A stretch of 51,662 bases of DNA from Oscillospiraceae bacterium (lineage in GTDB: Bacteria > Bacillota > Clostridia > Oscillospirales > Ruminococcaceae), in contig JAEELE010000116.1 of the NCBI GenBank assembly GCA_016288755.1, positions 1 to 51,662 of the forward strand, read 5' to 3'. Below are positions 8,704 through 17,231 of the stretch, piece by piece. The position numbers and the translations under genes are program-made. The notes beneath the pieces are model-generated. The model had not been told where the DNA came from. It saw only the letters and a list, made by a program, of their open reading frames with translations, and did no database searches. Positions within the stretch are counted from its first letter, which is position 1. Every line of letters starts with the position of its first letter.

Positions 8704-8882
8704 TTCAATCGCCTTTCATCTGTAAATTAAAGCCGAAGGCGGTCCTGATACGGGATGCCAAAGCTCGAATCGGCTTTCAAGCGTATTGTTGACGCGATTT
8801 CAGGAAATATACACACGCACGGAAAAAATGCACCCTTTTTCGCACTGCGGCATATGCTGTACCGGGGAAGGGAGGCTTTGCG

Positions 8883-9107
8883 ATGAAGCGGAATCCGACC
8901 GTGCGGCGCGCGGCGCACGCATTTTTGCAGACGATGGCAGGCATGCTGACGGCATATGTGATCGCGGCGGCCTGCGGCATGACCGACACGGTGACCGGCT
9001 GGCGCGCGGCGCTGCTCGTGCTGCTCGCGTCAGCAGTATCCGGTGTGATCGGCGCGGCGCAGAGGGAAGAGGGAGAAGAAGGGCAGTCCGGTTCAGAGTA
9101 CAGGTAG
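8883..9107 (+). CDS. Holin-like small membrane protein (74 aa)
   Basis: A 74-residue protein with a basic N-terminus (MKRNPTVRR), two likely membrane helices (about 14-32 and 41-59) and a charged tail. This size and topology, with an R-x-F-x-Q-T stretch before helix 1, resembles small phage holins of the r1t type. It stands alone, with no endolysin or phage gene beside it except the M23 gene transcribed the other way. The ribosome site is GGGAGG. Function is inferred only from shape; it could be an ordinary small membrane protein. Confidence 0.55.
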   Translation: MKRNPTVRRAAHAFLQTMAGMLTAYVIAAACGMTDTVTGWRAALLVLLASAVSGVIGAAQREEGEEGQSGSEYR

Positions 9108-9335
9108 GAGGTAGGAGGTAGGAAGGAGCAGGGAGCAAATCAAGTTAGAAGTTAGGAGTGAGAAGTTGTTCCGTCACCGGTGTCATCGGATGCTGAAATG
9201 AACGCTGATCTGTTGCATAAGGCGTGCTTCATTTCAAATCCATCCGCGCACAGCGGATACCGCAACTCCTCACTCCTCACTCCTAACTTCTAACGCCGCT
9301 TCTCATTTCTCACTTCTCATTTCTCACTTTTCATT
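9108..9335. repeat. Heptamer-repeat inverted element A
   Basis: This 311-bp gap begins with purine-rich tandem heptamers (GTAGGAG, GTTAGAA, GTGAGAA) and ends with their pyrimidine-rich complement (CACTCCT, AACTTCT, TCTCATT). The arms enclose about 90 nt that starts GTTCCG and ends CCGCAAC. The arms could form a long imperfect hairpin at the 3' end of the holin-like gene. The rest of the gap is the promoter of the next gene. Confidence 0.75.
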
Positions 9336-9340
9336 TATCG

Positions 9341-9369
9341 TTGCATTTTTCGCGAGAATGTGCTATAAT
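9341..9369 (+). promoter_or_regulatory. Promoter of the ACT/PFL operon (extended -10)
   Basis: TTGCAT (9341-9346), 17-bp spacer, then TGCTATAAT (-10 box 9364-9369) with an extended -10 TG. In the leader, ATAGGGTA (9371-9378) is the exact complement of TACCCTAT (9410-9417), which sits between the ribosome site and the start codon of the first gene. Confidence 0.8.
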
Positions 9370-9418
9370 AATAGGGTATCATCGCATAAGCTGCGAACAA
9401 TCAAGGAGGTACCCTATC

Positions 9419-9688
9419 ATGAAAGCAGTTATCACCGTCATCGGTCACGATACCGTCGGCATTCTGCACAAGGTCAGCGGCATCTGCGCCGCACGCAATG
9501 CCAATGTCGTCGAGGTCACGCAGAGCGTGCTGCAGGACCTCTTCGCCATGTTCATGCTCGTCGATATCACCGGGCTGAACTGTGATTACTCCGAGCTGAG
9601 CGCGTCGCTCACAAAGCTCGGCGAGGAGCTCGGGCTCTCGATCCACGTCATGCACGAGGACATTTTCAATTCGATGCACCGCATCTGA
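9419..9688 (+). CDS. ACT-domain protein (UPF0237 family)
   Basis: An 89-residue protein made of a single ACT domain (MKAVITVIGHDTVGILHKVS; the G-x-D-x-x-G-I turn is intact). ACT domains usually bind small ligands such as amino acids; the ligand here is unknown. ATG 9419 follows AAGGAGGT. It is 15 nt before the PFL/UPF0210 gene. This two-gene pairing is widely conserved in Firmicutes, which suggests a joint but undefined role. Confidence 0.9.
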   Translation: MKAVITVIGHDTVGILHKVSGICAARNANVVEVTQSVLQDLFAMFMLVDITGLNCDYSELSASLTKLGEELGLSIHVMHEDIFNSMHRI

Positions 9689-9703
9689 TGCAGGGAGGAA
9701 CAT

Positions 9704-11062
9704 ATGCTCAATACCTCTGATATTCTCGAAACCATACGCATGATACAGGACGAGTGTCTCGATATCCGCACGATCACTATGGGCATTTCGCTGCTCGACT
9801 GCTGCTCGGAGGACATCGGCACACTCTGCACCCGTGTCTACGACAAGATCACCCGCCGCGCCGAGCGCCTTGTCGCGGTCGGTCAGCAGATCGAGACCGA
9901 ATACGGCATCCCGATCATCAACAAGCGCATCTCGGTCACGCCCGCTGCCATGCTGATTGCGGCGACCCGCGGCGGCGACCCGGTCAGGCTCGCAAAAACG
10001 CTCCAGCGCGCTGCCGAGACCACCGGCGTCAACTTCATCGGCGGCTTCTCCGCGCTTGTGCACAAGGGCTTTTCCGCAGGTGACGAGGCACTGATCCGCG
10101 CGATCCCGCAGGCGCTCGCCGAGACGTCCAATGTCTGCTCGTCTGTCAATGTCGGCTCGACAAAAGCCGGCATCAACATGGATGCCGTGCGGCTCATGGG
10201 CGGGATCATCCGCGAATCGGCAGAGCTGACCGCCGACAACAACTGCTTCGGTCCGGCAAAGCTCGTCGTCTTCTGCAATGCGCCCGAGGACAACCCCTTC
10301 ATGGCTGGCGCCTTCCACGGTCCCGGCGAGCCCGACTGCGAGGTGCATGTCGGCGTTTCGGGTCCGGGCGTTGTCCGCGCCGCGATCGAAAAATACCCCG
10401 ACGCCTCGATCGACGAGCTTGCGAACATCATCAAGCGCACGGCATTCAAGATCACGCGCATGGGTCAGCTGGTCGGCACGCGCGCCTCGCAGATGCTCGA
10501 TGTGCCCTTCGGCATCGTCGACCTGTCGCTCGCCCCGACCCCGGCTGTCGGCGATTCGGTCGCGCATATTCTCGAGGGCATGGGGCTCTCGGTCTGCGGC
10601 ATGCACGGCACGACCGCCGCGCTCGCACTGCTCAACGATGCGGTCAAGAAGGGCGGCGTGATGGCGTCCTCGAGCGTCGGCGGGCTCTCCGGCGCGTTTA
10701 TCCCGGTCTCTGAGGACGCGGGCATGATCGCCGCGGCGGAATCCGGTGTGCTCTCGCTCGAAAAGCTCGAGGCGATGACCGCCGTCTGCTCGGTCGGGCT
10801 CGATATGATCGTCATTCCCGGCGATACCCCCGCCTCGACCATCTCCGCGATCATCGCGGACGAGGCTGCGATCGGCATGGTCAACAGCAAGACGACTGCT
10901 GTCCGCGTGATTCCCGCGATCGGCAAGAAGGAGGGCGATTCGCTCGACTTCGGCGGACTGTTCGGCTCCGGACCCGTCATGCCGGTGCGCGGCGAGAGTG
11001 CTGAGAAATTCATCGCACGCGGCGGAAGAATTCCCGCGCCGATGCAGAGCCTCAAGAATTAA
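9704..11062 (+). CDS. PFL family protein (UPF0210/DUF711)
   Basis: A 452-residue protein matching the UPF0210 family in length and in Gly-rich motifs ([40 protein letters not shown]). Structurally the family is related to pyruvate-formate-lyase-like barrels, but it has no C-terminal glycyl-radical motif here and no established reaction. It is co-transcribed with the ACT-domain gene, which may act as its ligand sensor (inference). Confidence 0.9.
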   Translation: MLNTSDILETIRMIQDECLDIRTITMGISLLDCCSEDIGTLCTRVYDKITRRAERLVAVGQQIETEYGIPIINKRISVTPAAMLIAATRGGDPVRLAKTLQRAAETTGVNFIGGFSALVHKGFSAGDEALIRAIPQALAETSNVCSSVNVGSTKAGINMDAVRLMGGIIRESAELTADNNCFGPAKLVVFCNAPEDNPFMAGAFHGPGEPDCEVHVGVSGPGVVRAAIEKYPDASIDELANIIKRTAFKITRMGQLVGTRASQMLDVPFGIVDLSLAPTPAVGDSVAHILEGMGLSVCGMHGTTAALALLNDAVKKGGVMASSSVGGLSGAFIPVSEDAGMIAAAESGVLSLEKLEAMTAVCSVGLDMIVIPGDTPASTISAIIADEAAIGMVNSKTTAVRVIPAIGKKEGDSLDFGGLFGSGPVMPVRGESAEKFIARGGRIPAPMQSLKN

Positions 11063-11088
11063 ACGCCGCTTCGGAAAGGAGTATTCCA

Positions 11089-11943
11089 ATGAACAGTGCG
11101 TTGTTTGCATCATGCTGTCAGAAATACGGCAAGAATGCGATCTATCTGACACCTGCCGGGGAATCGGCGAGCGGGAACACCCATCTAGGCGGTTTGCCGC
11201 TGCTGCCGCCTGATTTTGTGTATCCGACCTTCACCGGAGAGGGCGCAGACGGCTACAGAGAGCGCCCTATGAGCCTGCTCGCGCAGATCGACTGTGCAGA
11301 GCTTCACGCGCTCGACAGCGATGCGCTGCTGCCCGATCACGGCATTCTGAGCTTCTTCTACGAGCAGGATTCGCAGTGCTGGGGGCGCGACGCCGAGGAT
11401 ACCGGCTGTGCGCGCGTATGCTGGTTTGCGGACGAAGATGCGCTCCGTGAAACGCCGCTGCCGGATGATCTGGACCCGGATTATGTCATCCCGAGGATTC
11501 CGGTCTGCCTGAATGCGGTGCGGGAGCTCCCCGACACCGATGAGATCGGGGAAACGGACCTGCCGGAGCTGGAGACGCTGATCCGCGAAGACAAAGCAGC
11601 CTTTCAAGATTATCTCGAAGCGCGCTCCCCCTATCACGGCGATACCCGCATCAAGCTGCTCGGCTATGCGGACACGATCCAGAGCGACATGCACACCGAC
11701 TGCGTGCGTGCGACGCATCCGCTGTTTATCAGCAAACAGTGGGCGGATGTGACCGACGAGGACCGCGCGGTCCTGCGCGCCGAATCTGAGGAGTGGATCC
11801 TGCTGTTCCAGATGGACAGCCTTGATTACGGCGACTTCCGGCTGCGATTCGGTGACAGCGGCATGCTCTATTTCTGGATCCGGAAATCCGACCTCGCAAA
11901 GCGCGACTTTTCCAAGACATGGACGATCCTCCAGTGCTACTGA
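11089..11943 (+). CDS. DUF1963 (YwqG-like) protein, copy 1
   Basis: A 284-residue cytosolic protein with the DUF1963 signature: LGGLPLLPPDF near the start, FLAQIDC-like LLAQIDCAELHAL, LLPDHGILSFFY, GCARVCWF, and KLLGYAD in the C-terminal half. The biochemical role of the family is unknown. It follows UPF0210 by 26 nt with ribosome site AAAGGAG. It is a clear paralogue of the next gene. Confidence 0.85.
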   Translation: MNSALFASCCQKYGKNAIYLTPAGESASGNTHLGGLPLLPPDFVYPTFTGEGADGYRERPMSLLAQIDCAELHALDSDALLPDHGILSFFYEQDSQCWGRDAEDTGCARVCWFADEDALRETPLPDDLDPDYVIPRIPVCLNAVRELPDTDEIGETDLPELETLIREDKAAFQDYLEARSPYHGDTRIKLLGYADTIQSDMHTDCVRATHPLFISKQWADVTDEDRAVLRAESEEWILLFQMDSLDYGDFRLRFGDSGMLYFWIRKSDLAKRDFSKTWTILQCY

Positions 11944-12000
11944 ACGCGATCACGCTCCCGGCGCCTCGCGCTTCAATTCTCTGAAAACGGTGAAACGACG

Positions 12001-12852
12001 ATGAATATTGATATCAAAAAGCTCAATGCATACTGCGGCAGGACGCGCAGAAACGCGATCTATCTGCGGCTGAACGACAACGGCGTGCCCGGGCGCACGC
12101 GCATCGGCGGGCTGCCGCTGCTCCCTCCGGATTTTGATTATCCGCAGTTCACCGACCCCGAGGACGGCGTCACGCGCCCGCTCTCGTTCCTTGCGCAGAT
12201 CGACCTTTCGGAGATCGCCCCGCTTGACCGCGAGCATCTGCTGCCCGATCACGGCGTGCTCAGCTTCTTCTATGAGCTCGAAAATCAGCCGTGGGGCTAT
12301 TCGCCCGCGCACATCGGCTGTGCAAGGGTCTGCTGGTTCGAGGATGCTTCTGTGCTGACGGAAGCCCCGCCGCCCGATGCGCTCGACCCGGCATTTGTCA
12401 TTCCGGCACTTGCCGTCGAGACCGGCTGCTTCGACGATTACCCCGATTATACCGAGGGCGGCGAGCATTTCGGGCTCGATGCCGTGCTGCCGGACACCGA
12501 CAAAGCCTATGACCGCTATCAGGCGATGCGCACGGCGGAATTCCCCGACGAGACGCGCATAAAGCTGCTCGGTTATGCCGACATCGTGCAGGACGACATG
12601 CTCTATCAGTGCGAATACATCGCACGGGGCTATTCCCTTGCGGACGGTCTGCCGGAGATTCCGGAGCCGGAGCTGACCGAGATCACGGCGCATGAGACCG
12701 ACTGGGTGCTGCTCCTGCAGCTCGATTCGGTCGATACCGAGGATTTCGAGCTGATGTTCGGCGACTGCGGCAGAATCTATTACTACATCCGCAAAGATGA
12801 TCTGGCGGCGCGGCGCTTTGACCGCGTGCACCTGATCCTGCAATGCTACTGA
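12001..12852 (+). CDS. DUF1963 (YwqG-like) protein, copy 2
   Basis: A 283-residue DUF1963 protein, collinear with the preceding gene (IGGLPLLPPDF, FLAQIDLSEIAPL, LLPDHGVLSFFYE, GCARVCWFED, KLLGYAD). The two share most core motifs but differ in the middle (residues 130-180) and around 215. This points to an old tandem duplication with later divergence. The gap between them is 57 nt. Function unknown. Confidence 0.85.
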   Translation: MNIDIKKLNAYCGRTRRNAIYLRLNDNGVPGRTRIGGLPLLPPDFDYPQFTDPEDGVTRPLSFLAQIDLSEIAPLDREHLLPDHGVLSFFYELENQPWGYSPAHIGCARVCWFEDASVLTEAPPPDALDPAFVIPALAVETGCFDDYPDYTEGGEHFGLDAVLPDTDKAYDRYQAMRTAEFPDETRIKLLGYADIVQDDMLYQCEYIARGYSLADGLPEIPEPELTEITAHETDWVLLLQLDSVDTEDFELMFGDCGRIYYYIRKDDLAARRFDRVHLILQCY

Positions 12853-12910
12853 TTCCGCACGGCTGCGCTTTTGCAGCCGTGTAACACATTGACGAAAAGG
12901 AAGCGAAACC

Positions 12911-14329
12911 ATGTTCAGAATGAAGCGCATCACGGCGCTCTTTTGCGCGGTAATGCTCAATACTGCACTGCTGGCAGGCTGCGGCGTCGAGCCGATCTCG
13001 ACCGAGAGCCGGAGTGACGAATCCGTCACAGGCACGACAACACTGACCGCAGACCGGACCGATCAGACCGGCACAGGCACATCGGACACAACCGCCGGAC
13101 AGACCGTCCCCGGGAGCTCGACTGCATCCGCAACGGGCTCTGATGCCGCGCCCGGCTCAACTGCCGGCTCGACCGCAGCTTCTGCTCCGGGCAGCACGGC
13201 AACCAAGCAGAGCACGGTCACAACGGCAGCGCGGAGCACCGGCACGACAGCATCCGGCACCAAAGCGAGCAGGTCGACGTCCGCGCAGAGCAGCACAGGC
13301 ACCACCTCGACCGAACCTGTCTATATCCCGAAGGACCTGCAGGAATTGATCGACAGCATGTCGCTGCAGCAGAAGGCGGCACAGATGATGCTGGTCGGCA
13401 TTGTCGACGAACCGACCGCAAGACAGGCTGCCGCTGACGGCGTCGGGGCGCTCTGTCTCTTTGCGGCGCCATTCAAGGGCAAAACGAAGGCGCAGGTCCG
13501 CACCATGAACGCTTCCTTCCAGAGCAAGGCGTCGATTCCGCTGATCATTTCCGCGGATGAGGAGGGCGGCAGCATCAACCGCGTCAGCATCAATTCCAAG
13601 CTCCGTTCAGTCCCCTTCTGGCTCGGGCGCGATCTCTACGCACAGGGCGGCTGGGACCTTGTCATCAGCGACACCAAGGAAAAGGCGGGGCTTCTGCTCG
13701 ATCTCGGCGTCAATGTCAATTTAGCGCCGGTCGCCGATGTGCCGCTCAGCTCGAGCAATTATATCTATAACCGCTGCTTCTCGCTGAAGGCGGAGGAGAC
13801 CGCGGAATACATCAGCAAGGTCGTCACGGAGATGAAGCAGGACGGGCTCGGCTCGACGCTCAAGCACTTCCCCGGCTACGGCGGCAGTGTGGATACGCAC
13901 AAGAGCATGGGCTATGACAACCGCGACTACAGCGCCTTTGAAAACGGTGATCTACTGCCGTTTATCGCGGGCATCGAGGCGGGCGCGGACGCGGTGATGG
14001 TCAGTCACAATATCGTCAAGTGCATGGACGCGGAAAACCCCGCATCGCTCTCGAAAAACGTGCACGATCTGCTGCGCAAGACGCTCGGATTTCAAGGGGT
14101 CATCATCTCTGACGATCTCGGCATGGGCGCGATCAAGCAGTTCACCGGCGGTGCCAATCCTGCGGTGGCTGCCGTGCTCGCCGGAAACGATCTGGTCGCA
14201 TACGCCGACTATAAGACCTCTGTTTCAGCGATCGTCACGGCGGTGCAATCCGGCAAAATCTCCGAGTCGCAGATCAATGCCTCGGTGATGCGCATTCTGA
14301 AATGGAAACAGGACCTTGGGCTGATTTGA
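12911..14329 (+). CDS. GH3 beta-N-acetylglucosaminidase-like lipoprotein (NagZ-type)
   Basis: A 472-residue predicted lipoprotein: signal sequence with lipobox LLAGC (about 22-26), then a long Thr/Ser/Gly linker (about 30-130), then a GH3 domain. Diagnostic motifs are SADEEGG, the NagZ-type KHFPGYGGSVDTHKSM loop (catalytic His/Asp-His) and VIISDDLGMGAI with the presumed nucleophile Asp. NagZ enzymes remove GlcNAc from muropeptides; a secreted, anchored form could recycle peptidoglycan or trim host or plant glycans. ATG 12911 and ATG 12920 are both plausible starts; AAAAGGA favours the first. Confidence 0.85.
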   Translation: MFRMKRITALFCAVMLNTALLAGCGVEPISTESRSDESVTGTTTLTADRTDQTGTGTSDTTAGQTVPGSSTASATGSDAAPGSTAGSTAASAPGSTATKQSTVTTAARSTGTTASGTKASRSTSAQSSTGTTSTEPVYIPKDLQELIDSMSLQQKAAQMMLVGIVDEPTARQAAADGVGALCLFAAPFKGKTKAQVRTMNASFQSKASIPLIISADEEGGSINRVSINSKLRSVPFWLGRDLYAQGGWDLVISDTKEKAGLLLDLGVNVNLAPVADVPLSSSNYIYNRCFSLKAEETAEYISKVVTEMKQDGLGSTLKHFPGYGGSVDTHKSMGYDNRDYSAFENGDLLPFIAGIEAGADAVMVSHNIVKCMDAENPASLSKNVHDLLRKTLGFQGVIISDDLGMGAIKQFTGGANPAVAAVLAGNDLVAYADYKTSVSAIVTAVQSGKISESQINASVMRILKWKQDLGLI

Positions 14330-14338
14330 GGAAATGCT

Positions 14339-14827
14339 ATGATTATTATTATACTGCTTGGCGGCTTTTTCATCTACGGCGCATACGTCTATTCAAAAAA
14401 GCGTAAATTCTATCTCAACGACGCAGAAGAGCTGCAGGGCGAAGTCGTGTTCTTTGAGAAGCGAAAGGGCTGGAAGGGGCAAAGGAATTATCCCTATTAT
14501 GTGCTGCAGATTCGCGCAAACGGACAGGATTACTACATCGAGACCGACAACTCCAAAGCACGCAAATACAAAAAGCGCACCGATGTGACGATCCTGACGC
14601 CGCGTGAGCCCGATTTTCCGACCGTGCCCACTGCAGACCCGCAGGTTTCTGCGATGCAGGACGACATTCAGCAGAAGCTCAGCGAGCTCAATACCTTTTC
14701 CCGCACACGCATGACGATTCTCAAGGAGGAACTGCCCTCCGTCGGTTCAATCATTTTCATCGGCGCATTCGGCGGGCTGCTGGCGCTGCTTGGTATTGTT
14801 TCCATAATCGGAGAATTGATGCGGTAA
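14339..14827 (+). CDS. Hypothetical two-helix membrane protein (DUF3592-like)
   Basis: A 162-residue protein with one membrane helix at the very start (2-18) and one near the end (about 138-157). Between them is a beta-rich segment (LQGEVVFFEKRKGW..YVLQI) of the type seen in DUF3592-like proteins. It begins 9 nt after the NagZ-like gene, so it is probably co-transcribed. Function unknown. Confidence 0.65.
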   Translation: MIIIILLGGFFIYGAYVYSKKRKFYLNDAEELQGEVVFFEKRKGWKGQRNYPYYVLQIRANGQDYYIETDNSKARKYKKRTDVTILTPREPDFPTVPTADPQVSAMQDDIQQKLSELNTFSRTRMTILKEELPSVGSIIFIGAFGGLLALLGIVSIIGELMR

Positions 14828-14860
14828 CCGATGCGGATGCTCTGTATCATGTATGAAATA

Positions 14861-14894
14861 AACGCCTCTGCCGCAAGGGCGGAGGCGTTTTTGT
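14861..14894 (+). terminator. Intrinsic terminator
   Basis: AACGCCTC pairs with GAGGCGTT followed by TTTTGT. It ends the DUF1963-NagZ-membrane protein transcript just before the ddh promoter. Confidence 0.85.
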
Positions 14895-14933
14895 ATATTC
14901 GAGTGAAAATCAAAGAAAAAGTTTGTGAAAATA

Positions 14934-14962
14934 TTGACAAGCGGCGGAAAATGCGGTATAAT
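14934..14962 (+). promoter_or_regulatory. Promoter of ddh
   Basis: Consensus TTGACA (14934-14939), 17-bp spacer, TATAAT (14957-14962); the start codon is 35 nt further on, after AAGGAGG. Confidence 0.9.
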
Positions 14963-14997
14963 AGCGGTATCAAACCTAGTCTAAGGAGGAACTCAGT

Positions 14998-15987
14998 ATG
15001 AACATCACCCGAATCGGCATTGTCGGCTACGGCAACCTCGGAAAGGGCGTTGAGCTCGCGATCCGCTCCAACCCGGACATGAAGCTCGCGTTTATCGCCA
15101 CACGACGCGACCCCGCTTCCGTCACGCCCAGAACCGAAGGCGTTCCGGTCTATGCCTACGCAGACCTCGCACAGCACACAGCTGATGCTGACGTGGTCAT
15201 CGTCTGCGGCGGCAGCGCGACCGATCTGCCCCGCCAGACCCCCGAGCTCGCAAAGCTCTTCAATGTCGTTGACAGCTTTGACACGCATGCACGCATCCCC
15301 GAGCACTTTGCAAATGTCGACGCCGCCGCGAAGGAATCCGCGCACACCGCAATGATCTCTGTCGGCTGGGATCCGGGCATGTTCTCGCTCGCCCGCCTGT
15401 ACGGCAACTGCATTCTGCCGGACGGCAAGGATTACACCTTCTGGGGCACCGGCGTCAGTCAGGGGCACTCCGATGCGATCCGCCGCGTCGAGGGCGTGCA
15501 GGACGGCAAGCAGTACACCGTTCCGGTGAAGGCAGCGATGGACGCTGTCCGCAGAGGCGAGCAGCCCGATCTGACCACCCGTCAGAAGCACACCCGCGAG
15601 TGCTATGTCGTCGCAAAGCCGGGCGCTGACAAGGCGAAGATCGAGCATGACATCAAAACCATGCCGAATTATTTTGACGAATATGACACCACTGTGCACT
15701 TCGTTTCACAGGAGGAGCTGAACCGCGATCACAGCGGCATTCCGCACGGCGGCTTTGTCATGCGCAGCGGTGTGACCGGTGCGGAGGGCGAGCACAAGCA
15801 CCTGATCGAATACAGCTTAAAGCTCGATTCCAACCCGGAATTTACCACCAGCGTCCTGATCGCATATGCACGCGCTGTGTCGCGTCTCGCACGCGAAAAT
15901 TCCTTTGGATGCAAGACCGTTTTTGACATCGCGCCCGCCTATCTTTCCCCGCTCTCAGGCGAAGAACTGCGTGCGAAGATGCTCTGA
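14998..15987 (+). CDS. ddh: meso-Diaminopimelate D-dehydrogenase
   Basis: A 329-residue NADPH-dependent enzyme that makes meso-diaminopimelate in one step from tetrahydrodipicolinate, supplying lysine and the peptidoglycan cross-link. The Rossmann motif GYGNLGKG is at the N-terminus; the substrate domain carries ISVGWDPGMFSLARLYG and FWGTGVSQGHSDAIRRV, both characteristic of Ddh. Length is typical. It is monocistronic, with its own consensus promoter. Confidence 0.95.
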   Translation: MNITRIGIVGYGNLGKGVELAIRSNPDMKLAFIATRRDPASVTPRTEGVPVYAYADLAQHTADADVVIVCGGSATDLPRQTPELAKLFNVVDSFDTHARIPEHFANVDAAAKESAHTAMISVGWDPGMFSLARLYGNCILPDGKDYTFWGTGVSQGHSDAIRRVEGVQDGKQYTVPVKAAMDAVRRGEQPDLTTRQKHTRECYVVAKPGADKAKIEHDIKTMPNYFDEYDTTVHFVSQEELNRDHSGIPHGGFVMRSGVTGAEGEHKHLIEYSLKLDSNPEFTTSVLIAYARAVSRLARENSFGCKTVFDIAPAYLSPLSGEELRAKML

Positions 15988-16075
15988 AAAGCCGCGAAAA
16001 GTATGTAAAATTCGCCAAGTTTTCACATGCATTCGACTGCTTTCTGATTGAAAAGTCCGAAAAATCAAAAACAGT

Positions 16076-16105
16076 TTGACAAAGTGCGTATTTCCGTTAT
16101 ATAAT
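16076..16105 (+). promoter_or_regulatory. Promoter of the HU gene
   Basis: TTGACA (16076-16081) and TATAAT (16100-16105), 18-bp spacer, upstream of the GTG start at 16139. Confidence 0.85.
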
Positions 16106-16138
16106 AGCTGTAGATTTTGATTTTAGGAGGTTTACCCC

Positions 16139-16456
16139 GTGAAAAAGAACGATCTTGTTGCAGCGATCGCTGCAAAGGAGAACTGCTCCAAGAAAGAGGC
16201 TGACAAGGCTCTGAACCTGGTGCTCGACGCCATCAAGGAAGCTCTTGTCGCAGGCGAGAAGGTCTCTATCACAGGCTTCGGTACCTTCGAGGTTCGTGAC
16301 CGTGCTGCCAAGCAGTGCATCAACCCGATCACCCACAAGCCGATGACCACCAAGCCCTGCAAGGCACTCTCCTTTAAGGTCGGCAAGACCCTGAAGGATG
16401 CACTGAATCCTGAGCCCGCTGCAGCACCGGCTGCAAAGTCCAAGAAGAAAAAGTGA
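16139..16456 (+). CDS. hup: HU-family DNA-binding protein with Lys-rich tail
   Basis: A 105-residue nucleoid protein. The HU/IHF fold is clear: helical N-terminus (KKNDLVAAIAAKENCSKKEAD), ITGFGTFEV, and an arm region with INPITHKPM in place of the more usual GRNPxTGEE. It ends with a Pro/Ala-rich stretch and KSKKKK. The start is GTG at 16139; AGGAGG is at 16125-16130 and no ATG fits. The next gene also encodes a Lys/Ala-rich protein, 30 nt later with its own AGGAGG. Confidence 0.92.
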   Translation: MKKNDLVAAIAAKENCSKKEADKALNLVLDAIKEALVAGEKVSITGFGTFEVRDRAAKQCINPITHKPMTTKPCKALSFKVGKTLKDALNPEPAAAPAAKSKKKK

Positions 16457-16486
16457 GAACTGAACCAAACTGAGGAGGTTTTAATC

Positions 16487-16939
16487 ATGCCGAGAACCAA
16501 GAAGGCTGCAGCTGAGGAAGCTGTCGCAAAGACTGTTGAAGAGGTCGCTGTCGCGGCTCCCGCGGAAGAGACTGCTGCTCCTGCTCCTGAAAAGGAGGAG
16601 AAGCCGGCTAAGACCAGAAAGCCGCGCACCGCAAAGAAGGCTGCTGAGAAGGCACCTGCGGAGAAGAAGACCGCTGAGAAGAAGACCGCGAAGAAGGCTG
16701 CTGAGAAGCCCGCACGCGCTGCGAAGAAGACCGTCAAGCTGACCGCAAAGGTCGTTGTCGAGATCAACGAGAAGAGCGCAACCCCCGACGAGCTCGTCGA
16801 GCGCGCAAAGACCGACTGGGCGAACAAGGGCAACTCCGTTGACGATATCAAAGAGCTGGCTGTCTATGTCAACGCTGCTGAGGGCACCGTCTACTACGTC
16901 GTCAACGACGATTATCTCTCCGGTTCCTTCGATTTCTGA
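16487..16939 (+). CDS. Lys/Ala-rich protein with C-terminal DUF6465-like domain (histone H1-like tail)
   Basis: A 150-residue protein. Residues 1-90 are almost only Ala, Lys, Glu and Pro with KKAAEK-type repeats, like histone H1 tails. Residues 91-150 form a compact acidic/hydrophobic domain (VEINEKSATPDELVERAKTDW; VYYVVNDDYLSG) resembling DUF6465. It follows the HU gene directly and shares its transcript. I infer a nucleoid-associated role from the composition and the neighbour; there is no direct functional evidence. Confidence 0.75.
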   Translation: MPRTKKAAAEEAVAKTVEEVAVAAPAEETAAPAPEKEEKPAKTRKPRTAKKAAEKAPAEKKTAEKKTAKKAAEKPARAAKKTVKLTAKVVVEINEKSATPDELVERAKTDWANKGNSVDDIKELAVYVNAAEGTVYYVVNDDYLSGSFDF

Positions 16940-16948
16940 TTGCACATC

Positions 16949-16985
16949 AAAAAAGCTGCTGTACTTCGGTACGGCAGCTTTTTTT
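16949..16985 (+). terminator. Intrinsic terminator (UUCG tetraloop)
   Basis: AGCTGCTGTAC-TTCG-GTACGGCAGCT followed by seven T. It ends the HU-DUF6465 transcript. Confidence 0.92.
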
Positions 16986-17017
16986 ATCTGATTCCGGAAA
17001 AGCATCCATATTTCAGG

Positions 17018-17200
17018 TGGAAGGGAGGAGGGAGGAAGGAGAAGGGAGGAGGTAAGGAATGCGCTTCGCGCATGGATTATAAATGGAGCGAAAGCACCAT
17101 GCACAGAGCGTCTTCAAATCAACGGCAGAAATGAAAATGGCGGAACAACGCCTCACTCCTGACCGGACTTCCTATCCCTACCTAACATCTGTTTTCATAC
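17018..17200. repeat. Heptamer-repeat element B
   Basis: In the gap between convergent genes, a purine-rich block (GGGAGGA, GGAAGGA, GGGAGGA, 17021-17056) is followed by a ~90-nt core ending GGCGGAACAACGCCTCACTCC and a short pyrimidine-rich arm. It is more degenerate than the other copies. No gene is seen here. Confidence 0.6.
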
Positions 17201-17231
17201 AGGGAGATAATTCGCATAAGGATCTTTCTTT

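Noticed and set aside
9401-11152. Minus-strand open frame (583 codons) opposite the ACT and UPF0210 genes
   Set aside because: Shadow frame over two conserved genes; composition is Arg/Asp/Ala-rich as expected for an antisense frame.
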